A stretch of DNA of 7,937 nucleotides from DASPKO01 sp035628055 (GTDB lineage Bacteria; Planctomycetota; Phycisphaerae; Phycisphaerales; UBA1924), in assembly GCA_035628055.1 (NCBI GenBank), contig DASPKO010000278.1, positions 1-7,937 of the forward strand, read 5' to 3'. Below the pieces are notes generated by a model. The model saw nothing but the letters and a program-made list of their open reading frames with translations, did no database searches and was not told the origin of the DNA. The translations under genes and the position numbers were made by a program. Every line of letters starts with the position of its first letter. Positions within the stretch are counted from its first letter, which is position 1. Positions 1 to 7,358 of this stretch are shown here, in pieces.

Positions 1-519
1 CGAGGAGAGAACCCGCGAGCCGTCGAGCGGCGCCACCGGCGCCAGGTTGAAGATCGCCAGGGCCAGGTTGAGCATCACGCCCAGACTGAAGAAAGCCCAC
101 CCGTGCCCGGCCAGCTCGGAGCGGGCCAGCGGTGGGATCACGCCCCGGTCGGCCAGCGCGACGAGCAGCGCGGCCAAGGCGGCGAAGATCAGCGCCAGCA
201 GCAGGTTCATCGCCGGCCCGGCGAAGGCCATCAGCGCCTCGCCGTGGCGCCCGCGGATGCGGCTGGGATCGACCGGCATGGCGCCCCACGCGATGCCCGC
301 CAGCGCGAAGACGAGCAGGCTCACCGGGCCCATGTGCACGAGCGGGTTGAGGGTCATGTGCCCGGCGTGGATCGGAGTGTCGTCGCCGAGCCGGATGGCC
401 GCCCAGCCGTGGGCAAGCTCGTGGAGCACGATGGAGACCATGACGAGCACGACCCAGGAGTACAGGAGCACCGGACCGCCCCGCTCCAGCACGTCGCTCG
501 CCCACCAGGACTGCGGCAC
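1..519 (-). CDS. M50 / site-2-protease-family intramembrane zinc metalloprotease (3' end cut off by window edge)
   Basis: Seen: 173 codons remain open to the window edge. The hydrophobic N-terminal segment (about residues 17-33) runs straight into the zinc motif HELAH at 33-37. It is followed by TLNPLVHMGP (56-65), a PVDP element (82-85) before a helix starting AFAGPAMN (98-105), and a last helix leading to NLAPVAPLDG (158-167). Known: this order is that of the short YwhC-like subgroup of S2P/M50 proteases. In that subgroup His33 and His37 bind zinc, Glu34 is catalytic, and the Asp of the LDG motif (here 166) is the third ligand. These are polytopic membrane proteins that cut transmembrane or membrane-near segments. 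There is no PDZ domain in the part seen, unlike RseP. The GTG start at 519 is preferred because GGAG lies 6 nt before it. The next in-frame ATG (441) would delete most of helix 1. The gene follows the larger M1 peptidase gene by 24 bp, in the same direction. The substrate is unknown. Confidence 0.92.
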   Translation of the reverse strand, partial: MPQSWWASDVLERGGPVLLYSWVVLVMVSIVLHELAHGWAAIRLGDDTPIHAGHMTLNPLVHMGPVSLLVFALAGIAWGAMPVDPSRIRGRHGEALMAFAGPAMNLLLALIFAALAALLVALADRGVIPPLARSELAGHGWAFFSLGVMLNLALAIFNLAPVAPLDGSRVLSS

Positions 520-525
520 GGGGTG

Positions 526-529
526 CTCC
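526..529 (-). promoter_or_regulatory. Shine-Dalgarno site deciding the GTG start of the M50 gene
   Basis: On the minus strand GGAG is followed by the 6-nt spacer CACCCC and then GTG at 519. It lies inside the 24-bp gap after the TAG stop of the upstream peptidase gene. It is the only purine-rich ribosome-binding-like element in that gap, and it favours a GTG start over the later in-frame ATG. Confidence 0.6.
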
Positions 530-543
530 AGAGCGAGGGACCG

Positions 544-3240
544 CTAGCGCCCGGGCGCCACCGCGGCCGCGGACTCCCCGGCGCGGGCCCGCTGGACCCA
601 CTCCGAGGCGCGCCAGCGCTGCACGTCGCCGCGGGCCTCGGCCGCGAACCGCTCGAGGCGCCCGAGTGCGCGGGCATCGCCGAGCGCGGCCAGGGCGTCG
701 CCCGCCGCGGAGACGGTGCGCCACTCCCGGTCGGCGAGCAGGGCGCTGAGCGTGGCGAAGGCCAGGTCGGGATCGTGCCGGGCCAGGCGGGCGAGCGCGG
801 CGACGGCGACGGGGCGCGTGCGCGAAAGGTTGCCCGGGGCGGTGTACGGAAGGACCGCCGCGAGCGACTCGGGCTCGTCCAGGTCCCCGAGCGCCTCGAG
901 CGCGGCCTGGCGCACCTGGTCGTGCTGGGAGGGAGTGGCCAGTGCGGCCAGGATCACCGCGCGGTGCTCCACCGCCCTGAGCCTGCCGAGTCCGCGGACG
1001 GCGGCCGCGGAGCAGGCGTACGAGGGGTCGTGCGCCGCCGCGCGGACCAGGACGCCCAGGGCGCGGTCCGGGTCGCCGGTCCCGCCGGCGCGGGCGCGCT
1101 CCACCATGCCCGGGAGCTGTCCGACGAGCGTGCGCCGCACCCGGGCATCGTCCGGGGTCCGGCTCATGATCCGGTCCAGGGCCACATCGGCCCCGAGGGC
1201 GCCGAGGGTCTCGATCGCCTGCGACCGCAGCCCGTGGTACGCGCCAGGGTCGAGCGCCAGGCTCGCGAGCAGGTCCGTCGCACCGGCGGGCACATCGGAA
1301 CTGTCCATCGCCCCGAGCGCCTCGGCGGCGCGGAGGCGGGCGATGACCGTCGGCCCCGCCCGCACCTGCTCGGTCCAGGCGGCCACCGGCTGCTCCTGGT
1401 CCACGATCGCCAGGGAATGAAGCTCGGGATCGACCGCGATGTACCGCGGGGGCGAGGGCGTGGTGAAGGAGATCGAGGCGGACCTGGTGTCCATGGTGAT
1501 CCACGGCCTGGTGACCGAGCCGTCGTCCAGGGCGACGTAGAGCGGGATGTCCAGCACGAACGCCGGGTTGTACCCGTCGATGTTCTGCCGCTGCTCCACC
1601 GAGATGGTGGTCTGGCCAGAGGCGGAGTTGTACGCGGAGGTGACCTTGAGCTCGGGAAGTCCCGGGCGCTCGCACCATTGGGTGAAGAAGCGCTGGAGGG
1701 AGAGGCCCGAGGCCTCTTCGAGGGCGACGCGAAGGTCGTCGCTGTCCACCAGTCCCAGCTTGTGCCGCTCCACGTACGCCGCCAGCCCCCGAAAGAAGAC
1801 CTCGTCGCCGAGCTTCAGGCGCAACATGTGCAGGACGCCGGCGCCCTTGGGGTAGGGGTTGGCGGCGCGGCGGAAGGTCTCCCAGGAGTGTCGGTACTCC
1901 TTCGAGCACATCGCGGGCTGGAAGGGGGCGAGGGGCTTGTCCTGCTCCGCGATCTCCTTGAGGTTGGCCCAGACGCCGGCCCGGTAGGCCTCGGGACCGT
2001 CGCGGTGCTCGAACCAGAGGTGCGTGAAGTAGGTCGCGAAACCCTCGTTGAGCCAGATGTGCTCCCATGACTTGCAGGTGAGCAGGTCGCCGAACCATTG
2101 GTGGGCGAGCTCGTGCGAGATCAGCCCGTCCAGGTCGCCGTCGAGCAGGGCGCGCTCGTCGAGCACGGCCGTGTCATACATCGTGGTGGCCGAGGTGTTC
2201 TCCATGCCGCCGGCGTGGAAGTTCCAGACGACGAGCTGGGCGTAGCGGTCCCAGGGGTATGGCTCATCGAGCAGGCGCTCGAACAGCCGGACCATCTCGG
2301 GGGTGCGCCCGTACGTCTGCCGGACGAGCCGTCCCGCACCCTCGGGGACGTACACGGGCATCGGCACGGCGCCCTGCCCGATCTCGACGATGTCGAACTT
2401 GCCCACGACCAGAGAGACCAGGTACGGGACGTGCGGCTTCTCCTGGAGCCAATGGTACGTGGCGTAGCGGCGGTCCGGCGACACCGCGCCGCGCAGGCCC
2501 TCGGGCAGTTCGGCCGGCGCGGTGCGCGCCTTGCCGATGAGCCGGCCATTGCTCGAGACCGCGAACCCCTCGGGCACGGTGACGACCAGCTCGGTGCTCA
2601 GGCGCTCGTTGGGAGAGTCGTGAGTGGGGAACCAGAAGCGATTGGATTCCGGCTGCCCCTGCGTGTGCAACTGCGCGGGGCGCCCGGGCCACGCGGGTGA
2701 CTCGGGGTTCCAGACCAGGCCCTCGGGGGGGTCCGTGCAGGTGTAGTGGATCGTGACGGTCGCGCGGGCACGCGGCGGGATGGGTGGGTCGAGCGGGACG
2801 ACCAGAGTTCGCCCGTCGTGCCGGAAGGCGCCGGCGAGGCAGACCGAGTCATCGCTCCGGAGGCAGACGGCCGCGGAGGAGATCGCCAGGCCCGGCGCGT
2901 CCAGGTCGAGCTGGGTCACCGGCTCCGCGAAGGCGGTCACCTCGAGCCGCTGCACCGCCTGGAAGCTCGGCGTGTTCATGTCCGGGATCAGGATGTCCAG
3001 GCGCATGTGCCGCAGGTCGACCTCGCGCTGCCGCGGATAGTTGAGCAGGTTCCGGCCGTCGGCCTCATCGAAGTGCCCGGCCCGCGAGCGCGGCGTCTCC
3101 TGCCCGGGAAGGGCGCGCTCGCGCCGGCACGCGCAGGTCAGGTCGTGCCACCAGGAGCCGTCCGACCCGTCCCCCGCGCGCAGCGGCGTGGGCGTGACAG
3201 CGAGAATCGAGAGAATCAGCGTGGCGACGGGCAGGCGCAT
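544..3240 (-). CDS. Exported M1-family zinc aminopeptidase with C-terminal HEAT-like repeats
   Basis: Seen: 898 residues. A signal peptide (about 1-22) with hydrophobic core VATLILSILAV precedes the M1 beta domain. QGQPESN at 194-200 begins the substrate-binding stretch, and GGMEN is at 344-348. The zinc site is HELAHQWFGD (376-385) with LNEG (397-400), so the ligands are His376, His380 and Glu399, with Glu377 catalytic. Tyr463 in NPYPKGA is the expected transition-state tyrosine, 83 residues after the second His. From about 630 to 890 there are roughly six alanine/leucine-rich helical repeats (for example RLRAAEALGA, VRQAALEALGDL and VSAAGDALAALG), resembling HEAT or PBS-lyase repeats. Known: M1 enzymes remove N-terminal residues from peptides. 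Inferred: it acts in the periplasm or outside the cytoplasmic membrane, with the HEAT tail serving as a binding scaffold. It is a clear paralogue of the gene 27 bp upstream. The ATG has only a weak GGAA ribosome-binding element 6 nt before it, so translation may depend on coupling with the upstream gene. Confidence 0.96.
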   Translation of the reverse strand: MRLPVATLILSILAVTPTPLRAGDGSDGSWWHDLTCACRRERALPGQETPRSRAGHFDEADGRNLLNYPRQREVDLRHMRLDILIPDMNTPSFQAVQRLEVTAFAEPVTQLDLDAPGLAISSAAVCLRSDDSVCLAGAFRHDGRTLVVPLDPPIPPRARATVTIHYTCTDPPEGLVWNPESPAWPGRPAQLHTQGQPESNRFWFPTHDSPNERLSTELVVTVPEGFAVSSNGRLIGKARTAPAELPEGLRGAVSPDRRYATYHWLQEKPHVPYLVSLVVGKFDIVEIGQGAVPMPVYVPEGAGRLVRQTYGRTPEMVRLFERLLDEPYPWDRYAQLVVWNFHAGGMENTSATTMYDTAVLDERALLDGDLDGLISHELAHQWFGDLLTCKSWEHIWLNEGFATYFTHLWFEHRDGPEAYRAGVWANLKEIAEQDKPLAPFQPAMCSKEYRHSWETFRRAANPYPKGAGVLHMLRLKLGDEVFFRGLAAYVERHKLGLVDSDDLRVALEEASGLSLQRFFTQWCERPGLPELKVTSAYNSASGQTTISVEQRQNIDGYNPAFVLDIPLYVALDDGSVTRPWITMDTRSASISFTTPSPPRYIAVDPELHSLAIVDQEQPVAAWTEQVRAGPTVIARLRAAEALGAMDSSDVPAGATDLLASLALDPGAYHGLRSQAIETLGALGADVALDRIMSRTPDDARVRRTLVGQLPGMVERARAGGTGDPDRALGVLVRAAAHDPSYACSAAAVRGLGRLRAVEHRAVILAALATPSQHDQVRQAALEALGDLDEPESLAAVLPYTAPGNLSRTRPVAVAALARLARHDPDLAFATLSALLADREWRTVSAAGDALAALGDARALGRLERFAAEARGDVQRWRASEWVQRARAGESAAAVAPGR

Positions 3241-3267
3241 GGGTGATTCCGGGGAGGAACGGGTGAT

Positions 3268-5337
3268 CTATCGCGACGCGACCGCGGGCGCGCGCCCCGC
3301 GGGCAACAGGGCGGTGGCGAGCCGGGGTCCCGGGCTCGACAGCAGGGCGGCCGCGGCGGCGCGGCGCAGGAGCGGGTCCGTCGCCCGCGCGCCCAGGCAC
3401 CCGAGCAGCGCGCGGGTCGCGCGCGGGTGGTGCTCACCCGCCAGCGTCTCGGCGGCCTGGAGCTGGGCAAAAAGGGTCGGGCCGGTGCGGAGCTGTTCCA
3501 GGCTCATGGCCAGCGGCTGGCGGACCTTGGCGTCGCACAGCACCGTGCGCTGGGGGTCGAGCACGACCTTGCTCGGCCTGGCGGGGAGCTTGAACGCGGC
3601 CTCGGCGCGCCGGGTGTCCAGAGTCAGGAGCACGGTCACCGTCCTTGTCGCCGGCTCGGGCGCGGGCCCGCCCGCGCCCTCGGCCGCGTCCCCGGGCGCG
3701 CTGCCCGTATCCGCCGGCACCGTGCACGTGATCGGCAGCGTGAGCTCGTACGCGGGGTTGTCCGCGTTGATGGTCTGCGTCTGCTCGCACACCACCCCGA
3801 GCGTTCCGCTGGCCTCGTCCCAGCTCAGGTCGACCGCCAGCCGGGGCATTCCCGGGCGGACCGCGAACTGCTCGAAGAACTTCTCGAGGTCCTGCCCGGA
3901 GGTCTCCTCGAGGCACTTGCGGAAGTCCGCGGTCTCGACCTGCGCGTACTTGTGCCGGTCGAGATAGAGGCGGACGCCCGACCAGAAGGCCTCCTCGCCC
4001 AGGCGCTTGCGGAGGGTGTGGAGGAAGACGCCCCCCTTGGAGTAGACGTTGTCCGCGGACATGAACCGGTCATCGGGGTCGGCATAGCGGTTCGAGACCA
4101 TGCCGCGGCGCTTGGGGAGCGTGCCCCGGCTCCGGGCCCGCTCGGCGGCAAGATTCCCCGCGATCGCCCGCTGGTAAGCGCGCTCGCCGCGCTGGTGCTC
4201 GGCCCAGAGTGCTTCGCCGAACGTGGCCCATCCCTCGCCGAGCCACAGGTGCTCCCAGCTCTTGTACCCGACCAGGTCGCCGAACCACTGATGGACCAGC
4301 TCGTGGGCGATGATCCCATCGAGCAACCCCCGGCCGCCCATGCTCGCGAGCTGGTGCTGGAAGGTCGTGATCGAGGTGTTCTCCATGGCCCCGGCGGCGA
4401 AGTCGCGGCACATGATCTGCCCGTACTTCTCCCAGGGGTACGGCTCGTCGAAGAGCTTCTCGAAGGTCGCGACCATCTCCGGCGTGTTGGCAAAGCGGGT
4501 CCGCAGCGCCTCTCCCGATCCCAGCGGCCCGTAGACGGGCATCCACAGGCCGGGGCGGGCCGACTCGGGACCGCCGACGTTGACCACGTCGTAGCGACCG
4601 ACGATGAGCGCGACCAGGTAGTAGGGATGAGTTCCCTGCTGGGACCAGTGGTAGGTGGCCCGCGGTCCGCCCGCTCCGCTCCCGGAGCCCGGCTGCCTGG
4701 TCACGGCGACCAGGCGACCATTGGAGACAGCCTGGTACTCGGCGGGCACCGTCGCGAGGACCTCGGTGCGCAGCCGCTCGTTGGGAAAGTCGTGGCACGG
4801 GAACCAGAGGTGGTTCGACTCGGGCTGCCCTTGTGAATGGAACATGAAGTCCGTCTCGGGCGTCTCAGGGTCGTCCTTGGACCAGGTGAGGCCCGCCCCG
4901 CGCCCGCCCGGACGCTGCGCGGAATAGGTCGTGACCAGGGTGAATCGGCGGCCGGGCACCATCGGCTCGGGGAGCTCGATCGTCAGGTGCGGGGCCCGGT
5001 GCTCGAACTGGAGCGCGCGGCCCGCCAGCCGGATCGACTCGATCGTGATTCCCTTGCCGGCCCGGAGGGCCACCCGCGAGCGGGGCGTGCCGATGGCGGC
5101 CAGGGTCAGCTCCTGGCGGGCGGTGAAGGCCGGCTTGGCGGGGTCGGGCACGTCGACCGACAACCTCATGTGCAGGTGGTCGAACAGGCGGTCGGGGGGG
5201 TAGACGGCGGCGTCGCGGCCCCCCTCGCCAAGGCGCGGGTCCGCGTCGGGCTCGGAGTCGGTCTGGCCCGGGGCCGGGCCGGCGATGGCGAGCAGAGCGG
5301 CTAGGACCAGGGCCGGGCGGAGCAACATCGGGCGCAT
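3268..5337 (-). CDS. Exported M1-family zinc aminopeptidase, short paralogue largely lacking the HEAT tail
   Basis: Seen: 689 residues. The signal peptide has core PALVLAALLAIAG with likely cleavage near Gly24-Gln25. QGQPESN is at 169-175 and GAMEN at 316-320. HELVHQWFGD (345-354) supplies His345, Glu346 and His349, and LGEG (366-369) supplies the third zinc ligand Glu368. The catalytic tyrosine is Tyr432 in VYSKGG, with exactly the spacing of the paralogue. The usual LNEG is LGEG here. A glycine/alanine/proline-rich linker (about 541-563) interrupts the beta domain after the catalytic region. The C-terminus matches the start of the paralogue's repeat region (TGPTLFAQLQAAETL against AGPTVIARLRAAEAL) but ends after only one or two repeats. 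The ATG at 5337 is backed by GGGAG with a 5-nt spacer, which favours it over Met4. As the first gene of the minus-strand group it probably carries the operon promoter. Known: the role is N-terminal peptide trimming. Inferred: an extracytoplasmic location, by its signal peptide. Confidence 0.95.
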   Translation of the reverse strand: MRPMLLRPALVLAALLAIAGPAPGQTDSEPDADPRLGEGGRDAAVYPPDRLFDHLHMRLSVDVPDPAKPAFTARQELTLAAIGTPRSRVALRAGKGITIESIRLAGRALQFEHRAPHLTIELPEPMVPGRRFTLVTTYSAQRPGGRGAGLTWSKDDPETPETDFMFHSQGQPESNHLWFPCHDFPNERLRTEVLATVPAEYQAVSNGRLVAVTRQPGSGSGAGGPRATYHWSQQGTHPYYLVALIVGRYDVVNVGGPESARPGLWMPVYGPLGSGEALRTRFANTPEMVATFEKLFDEPYPWEKYGQIMCRDFAAGAMENTSITTFQHQLASMGGRGLLDGIIAHELVHQWFGDLVGYKSWEHLWLGEGWATFGEALWAEHQRGERAYQRAIAGNLAAERARSRGTLPKRRGMVSNRYADPDDRFMSADNVYSKGGVFLHTLRKRLGEEAFWSGVRLYLDRHKYAQVETADFRKCLEETSGQDLEKFFEQFAVRPGMPRLAVDLSWDEASGTLGVVCEQTQTINADNPAYELTLPITCTVPADTGSAPGDAAEGAGGPAPEPATRTVTVLLTLDTRRAEAAFKLPARPSKVVLDPQRTVLCDAKVRQPLAMSLEQLRTGPTLFAQLQAAETLAGEHHPRATRALLGCLGARATDPLLRRAAAAALLSSPGPRLATALLPAGRAPAVASR

Positions 5338-5459
5338 CGTGTCTCCCGTGGAGGTCCGCCGCGGCGGCGGACACGGAGTCTACCGGGCCGGCGCGACCCC
5401 GGGGCGCGGGGAGCCCGCGCCGAGCGGCCGCTGCGGCGCGACCTTGATACGATTCGGCC
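5338..5459. promoter_or_regulatory. Divergent intergenic control region between the peptidase operon and pyrG
   Basis: These 122 bp separate two genes transcribed away from each other, so promoters for both directions should lie here or just inside the genes. The only A/T-rich patch is TTGATACGATT just before the plus-strand ATG at 5460. Within it TACGAT (5448-5453) matches four of six bases of a sigma-70 -10 element, and no convincing -35 was found. On the minus strand TAGACT (5382-5377) is a similarly weak -10 candidate. A 9-bp direct repeat GGCGCGACC occurs at 5390-5398 and 5435-5443. All of these are weak signals in a GC-rich background. Confidence 0.35.
5343..5378 (-). repeat. Inverted repeat in the peptidase operon leader that could mask its ribosome-binding site
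   Basis: Perfect 7-bp arms GTCCGCC (5354-5360) and GGCGGAC (5366-5372) surround a 5-nt loop. Just outside, CTCCCGTG (5343-5350) and CACGGAG (5372-5378) are complementary apart from one extra base. In minus-strand RNA the outer arm contains the GGGAG (5347-5343) that serves as the ribosome-binding site for the ATG at 5337. The folded hairpin would therefore pair with that site. It could equally be a protein operator, or chance in GC-rich DNA. Confidence 0.4.
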
Positions 5460-7358
5460 ATGCGCAACGAGCCGGAGCGGTCGCGGGCGGCGGTGCGCCG
5501 GAGGACCGGGCGGTTCGACGACGCGGGGGGATCGTCAGCGGGCGCCGGGGGCGGGGAGGCTCCCGTGCCCGGCATGCTCGCCGGCCTCTCCGACCAGAGC
5601 GCCGACACGGAGTTCTTCTCGCCCGTCCCCGAGGGCTACCGCCGCGGCCGAACCAAGTACGTGGCGGTCTTCGGGACGGTCATGTCGGGCCTCGGCAAGG
5701 GCATCTTCGCCTCGAGCGTCGCCAAGCTCCTCAAGGACAAGGGCCTGGTGGTCGCCCCGATGAAGCTCGAGGGGTATCTGAACATCGACGCCGGCACGCT
5801 CAACCCGTACCGGCACGGCGAGGTCTTCGTTCTCGACGACGGGACCGAGTGCGACATGGACCTGGGGACCTACGAGCGGATGCTCGACCAGGACCTCTCC
5901 CGGCGCAACTTCACCACCAGCGGGCAGATCTTCAGCACCATCCTGGAGCGTGAACGCCACGGCGCCTACCTCGGTCGCGACGTGCAGATGATCCCCCACG
6001 TCACCGGCGAGGTGAAGCGCCGCCTCCGCGAGCTGGCGGTTTATGGCGACGGCGCCCGCCCGGCGGACGTGGTCTTCGTGGAGGTCGGGGGGACGGTGGG
6101 GGACTACGAGAACGGGTTCTACATCGAGGCCCTGCGCGAGCTGGCCTTCGAGGAGGGCGAGGACTCCGTCTGCTTCGTGGCCCTCACCTACATCATCAAG
6201 CCGCAGACCCTGGGCGAGCAGAAGAGCAAGGCGGCCCAGCTCGGCATCAAGCGGCTCATGGAGGCCGGAATCCAGCCCGACATCGTGGCCTGCCGCTGCA
6301 GCGACCCGATCACGGAGACCGTCGCCCAGAAGATCGCGATGTTCTCGAACGTGCCGCTCCGGCGCGTCTTCTCGATGCACGACCGCGCGACCATCTACAC
6401 CATCCCCGACGAGATGCGCCAGGACGGGCTCGACCGCGAGATCCTCTCGATCATCCGCCTCCACGACCGGGTCGACTCGGCCTGCGAGGACCAGGCCCGC
6501 GACGAGTGGAAGAGCTTCGTGCGCGGGCTCGTCGGTCCCAGGCCCCGCCGGGTCACCATCGGCATCACCGGCAAGTACGTCGCGCTGCGGGACGCCTACG
6601 CCTCGATCGACAAGGCCATCGAGCACTGCGGGTCCGCCCTCGGGTGTGATGCCGAGCTGCGCTGGATCGAGACGACCGACATCAGCGACGCCAACGTGGC
6701 CCAGCGACTGCAGGGGCTCGACGGCGTCATCGTCCCCGGCGGGTTCGGGAGCCGCGGCGTCGAGGGGAAGATCCGGGTCGTGCAGCACTGCCGCCAGAAC
6801 GCTCTGCCCTACCTGGGCATCTGCCTGGGCTTCCAGGTCGCGGTGATCGAGTTCGCCCGCAACGTGGCCGGCCTTGCCGACGCCAACTCCACGGAGTTCA
6901 AGCCCGCGTGCGCCCACCCCGTGATCAGCGAACTGCCGGAGCAGAAGCGGATCGAGGGCCTCGGGGGCACCATGCGTCTGGGAGGGCAGGACGTCGAGAT
7001 CCGCCCCGGCTCGCTTCTCTCCGAGCTCTACGGCGGACGGTCCCGCGCCCGCGAGCGCTTCCGCCACCGCTACGAGGTGAATCCCGACTACGTCGCCCGG
7101 CTCGAGGCGGCCGGCCTCGTTTTCTCCGGGCGCCATCCCTCGCAGCCGATCATGCAGATGCTCGAGCTCCCGCGCGACGGCGAGGGGAGCCACCCCTACT
7201 TCGCGGGCGGGCAGTTCCATCCCGAGCTCACGAGCCGGCCTCTGGCGCCCAGCCCGATGTTCCGGGGTCTGATCGCCGCGGCGCTGCGCCGCCGCGAGGG
7301 TGGGTCCGAGCAGCGCGAGCCCGTCGCGGCCGCCCGGGGCGGCACGCACGGGGGATGA
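5460..7358 (+). CDS. pyrG: CTP synthase (glutamine-hydrolysing), divergent synthetase domain with N-terminal extension
   Basis: Role: UTP + ATP + glutamine (or ammonia) gives CTP, in the cytoplasm. Seen: 632 residues, against about 535-560 usual. The P-loop SGLGKGI is at 76-82. Lys102, Asp134 and Glu208 align with E. coli Lys40, Asp72 and Glu140 (ATP/Mg site), and GDYE is at 214-217. The pyrimidine loop reads KSKAAQ (255-260) instead of KTKPTQ, keeping both lysines and the glutamine. Lys291 matches Lys223. The class I amidotransferase domain is complete: PGGFG (426-430), nucleophile Cys455 in GICLG, Glu479 in NSTEF, HRYEVN (536-541), and His587 and Glu589 in FHPE. The family start would fall near Lys66. 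Residues 1-38 are Arg- and Gly-rich and may be untranslated, because a strong ribosome-binding site precedes an in-frame GTG at 5565 (597 residues). A short tail follows about residue 613. Family assignment is secure, while the start and the exact nucleotide preference are not. It stands alone on its strand until the OstA-like gene, 104 bp further on. Confidence 0.92.
   Translation: MRNEPERSRAAVRRRTGRFDDAGGSSAGAGGGEAPVPGMLAGLSDQSADTEFFSPVPEGYRRGRTKYVAVFGTVMSGLGKGIFASSVAKLLKDKGLVVAPMKLEGYLNIDAGTLNPYRHGEVFVLDDGTECDMDLGTYERMLDQDLSRRNFTTSGQIFSTILERERHGAYLGRDVQMIPHVTGEVKRRLRELAVYGDGARPADVVFVEVGGTVGDYENGFYIEALRELAFEEGEDSVCFVALTYIIKPQTLGEQKSKAAQLGIKRLMEAGIQPDIVACRCSDPITETVAQKIAMFSNVPLRRVFSMHDRATIYTIPDEMRQDGLDREILSIIRLHDRVDSACEDQARDEWKSFVRGLVGPRPRRVTIGITGKYVALRDAYASIDKAIEHCGSALGCDAELRWIETTDISDANVAQRLQGLDGVIVPGGFGSRGVEGKIRVVQHCRQNALPYLGICLGFQVAVIEFARNVAGLADANSTEFKPACAHPVISELPEQKRIEGLGGTMRLGGQDVEIRPGSLLSELYGGRSRARERFRHRYEVNPDYVARLEAAGLVFSGRHPSQPIMQMLELPRDGEGSHPYFAGGQFHPELTSRPLAPSPMFRGLIAAALRRREGGSEQREPVAAARGGTHGG
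5553..5559 (+). promoter_or_regulatory. Possible internal ribosome-binding site giving an alternative GTG start (5565) for pyrG
   Basis: GGGGAGG is followed by a 5-nt spacer (CTCCC) and then an in-frame GTG at 5565. An in-frame ATG follows at 5574. By contrast the ATG at 5460 has no purine-rich element before it. A start here would give a 597-residue protein and remove the low-complexity first 35 residues. Runs of G are common in this genome, so the match may be fortuitous. Confidence 0.4.

Noticed and set aside
517..546. Stop-codon readthrough fusing the M1 peptidase to the M50 protease, since both lie in the same frame across the TAG
   Set aside because: Being in the same frame has a one-in-three chance. 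A ribosome-binding site and GTG start fit a separate M50 protein, and a cytoplasm-facing membrane protease joined to an exported HEAT tail makes little topological sense.
103..2070. Long plus-strand open frame (655 codons) opposite the HEAT-tailed M1 peptidase
   Set aside because: Its product is Arg/Gly/His-rich with no recognisable domain, while the opposite strand encodes a complete M1 enzyme with all catalytic motifs. Long antisense frames are expected in GC-rich codon usage.
3427..4836. Plus-strand open frame (469 codons) opposite the short M1 peptidase
   Set aside because: It is the mirror of a well-supported gene and has low-complexity composition. It has no motif of its own.
5390..5443. 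9-bp direct repeat GGCGCGACC as a regulator binding pair
   Set aside because: The unit is short and very GC-rich in a GC-rich background. The 45-bp offset is not a suggestive spacing, and no matching copies were noticed elsewhere.
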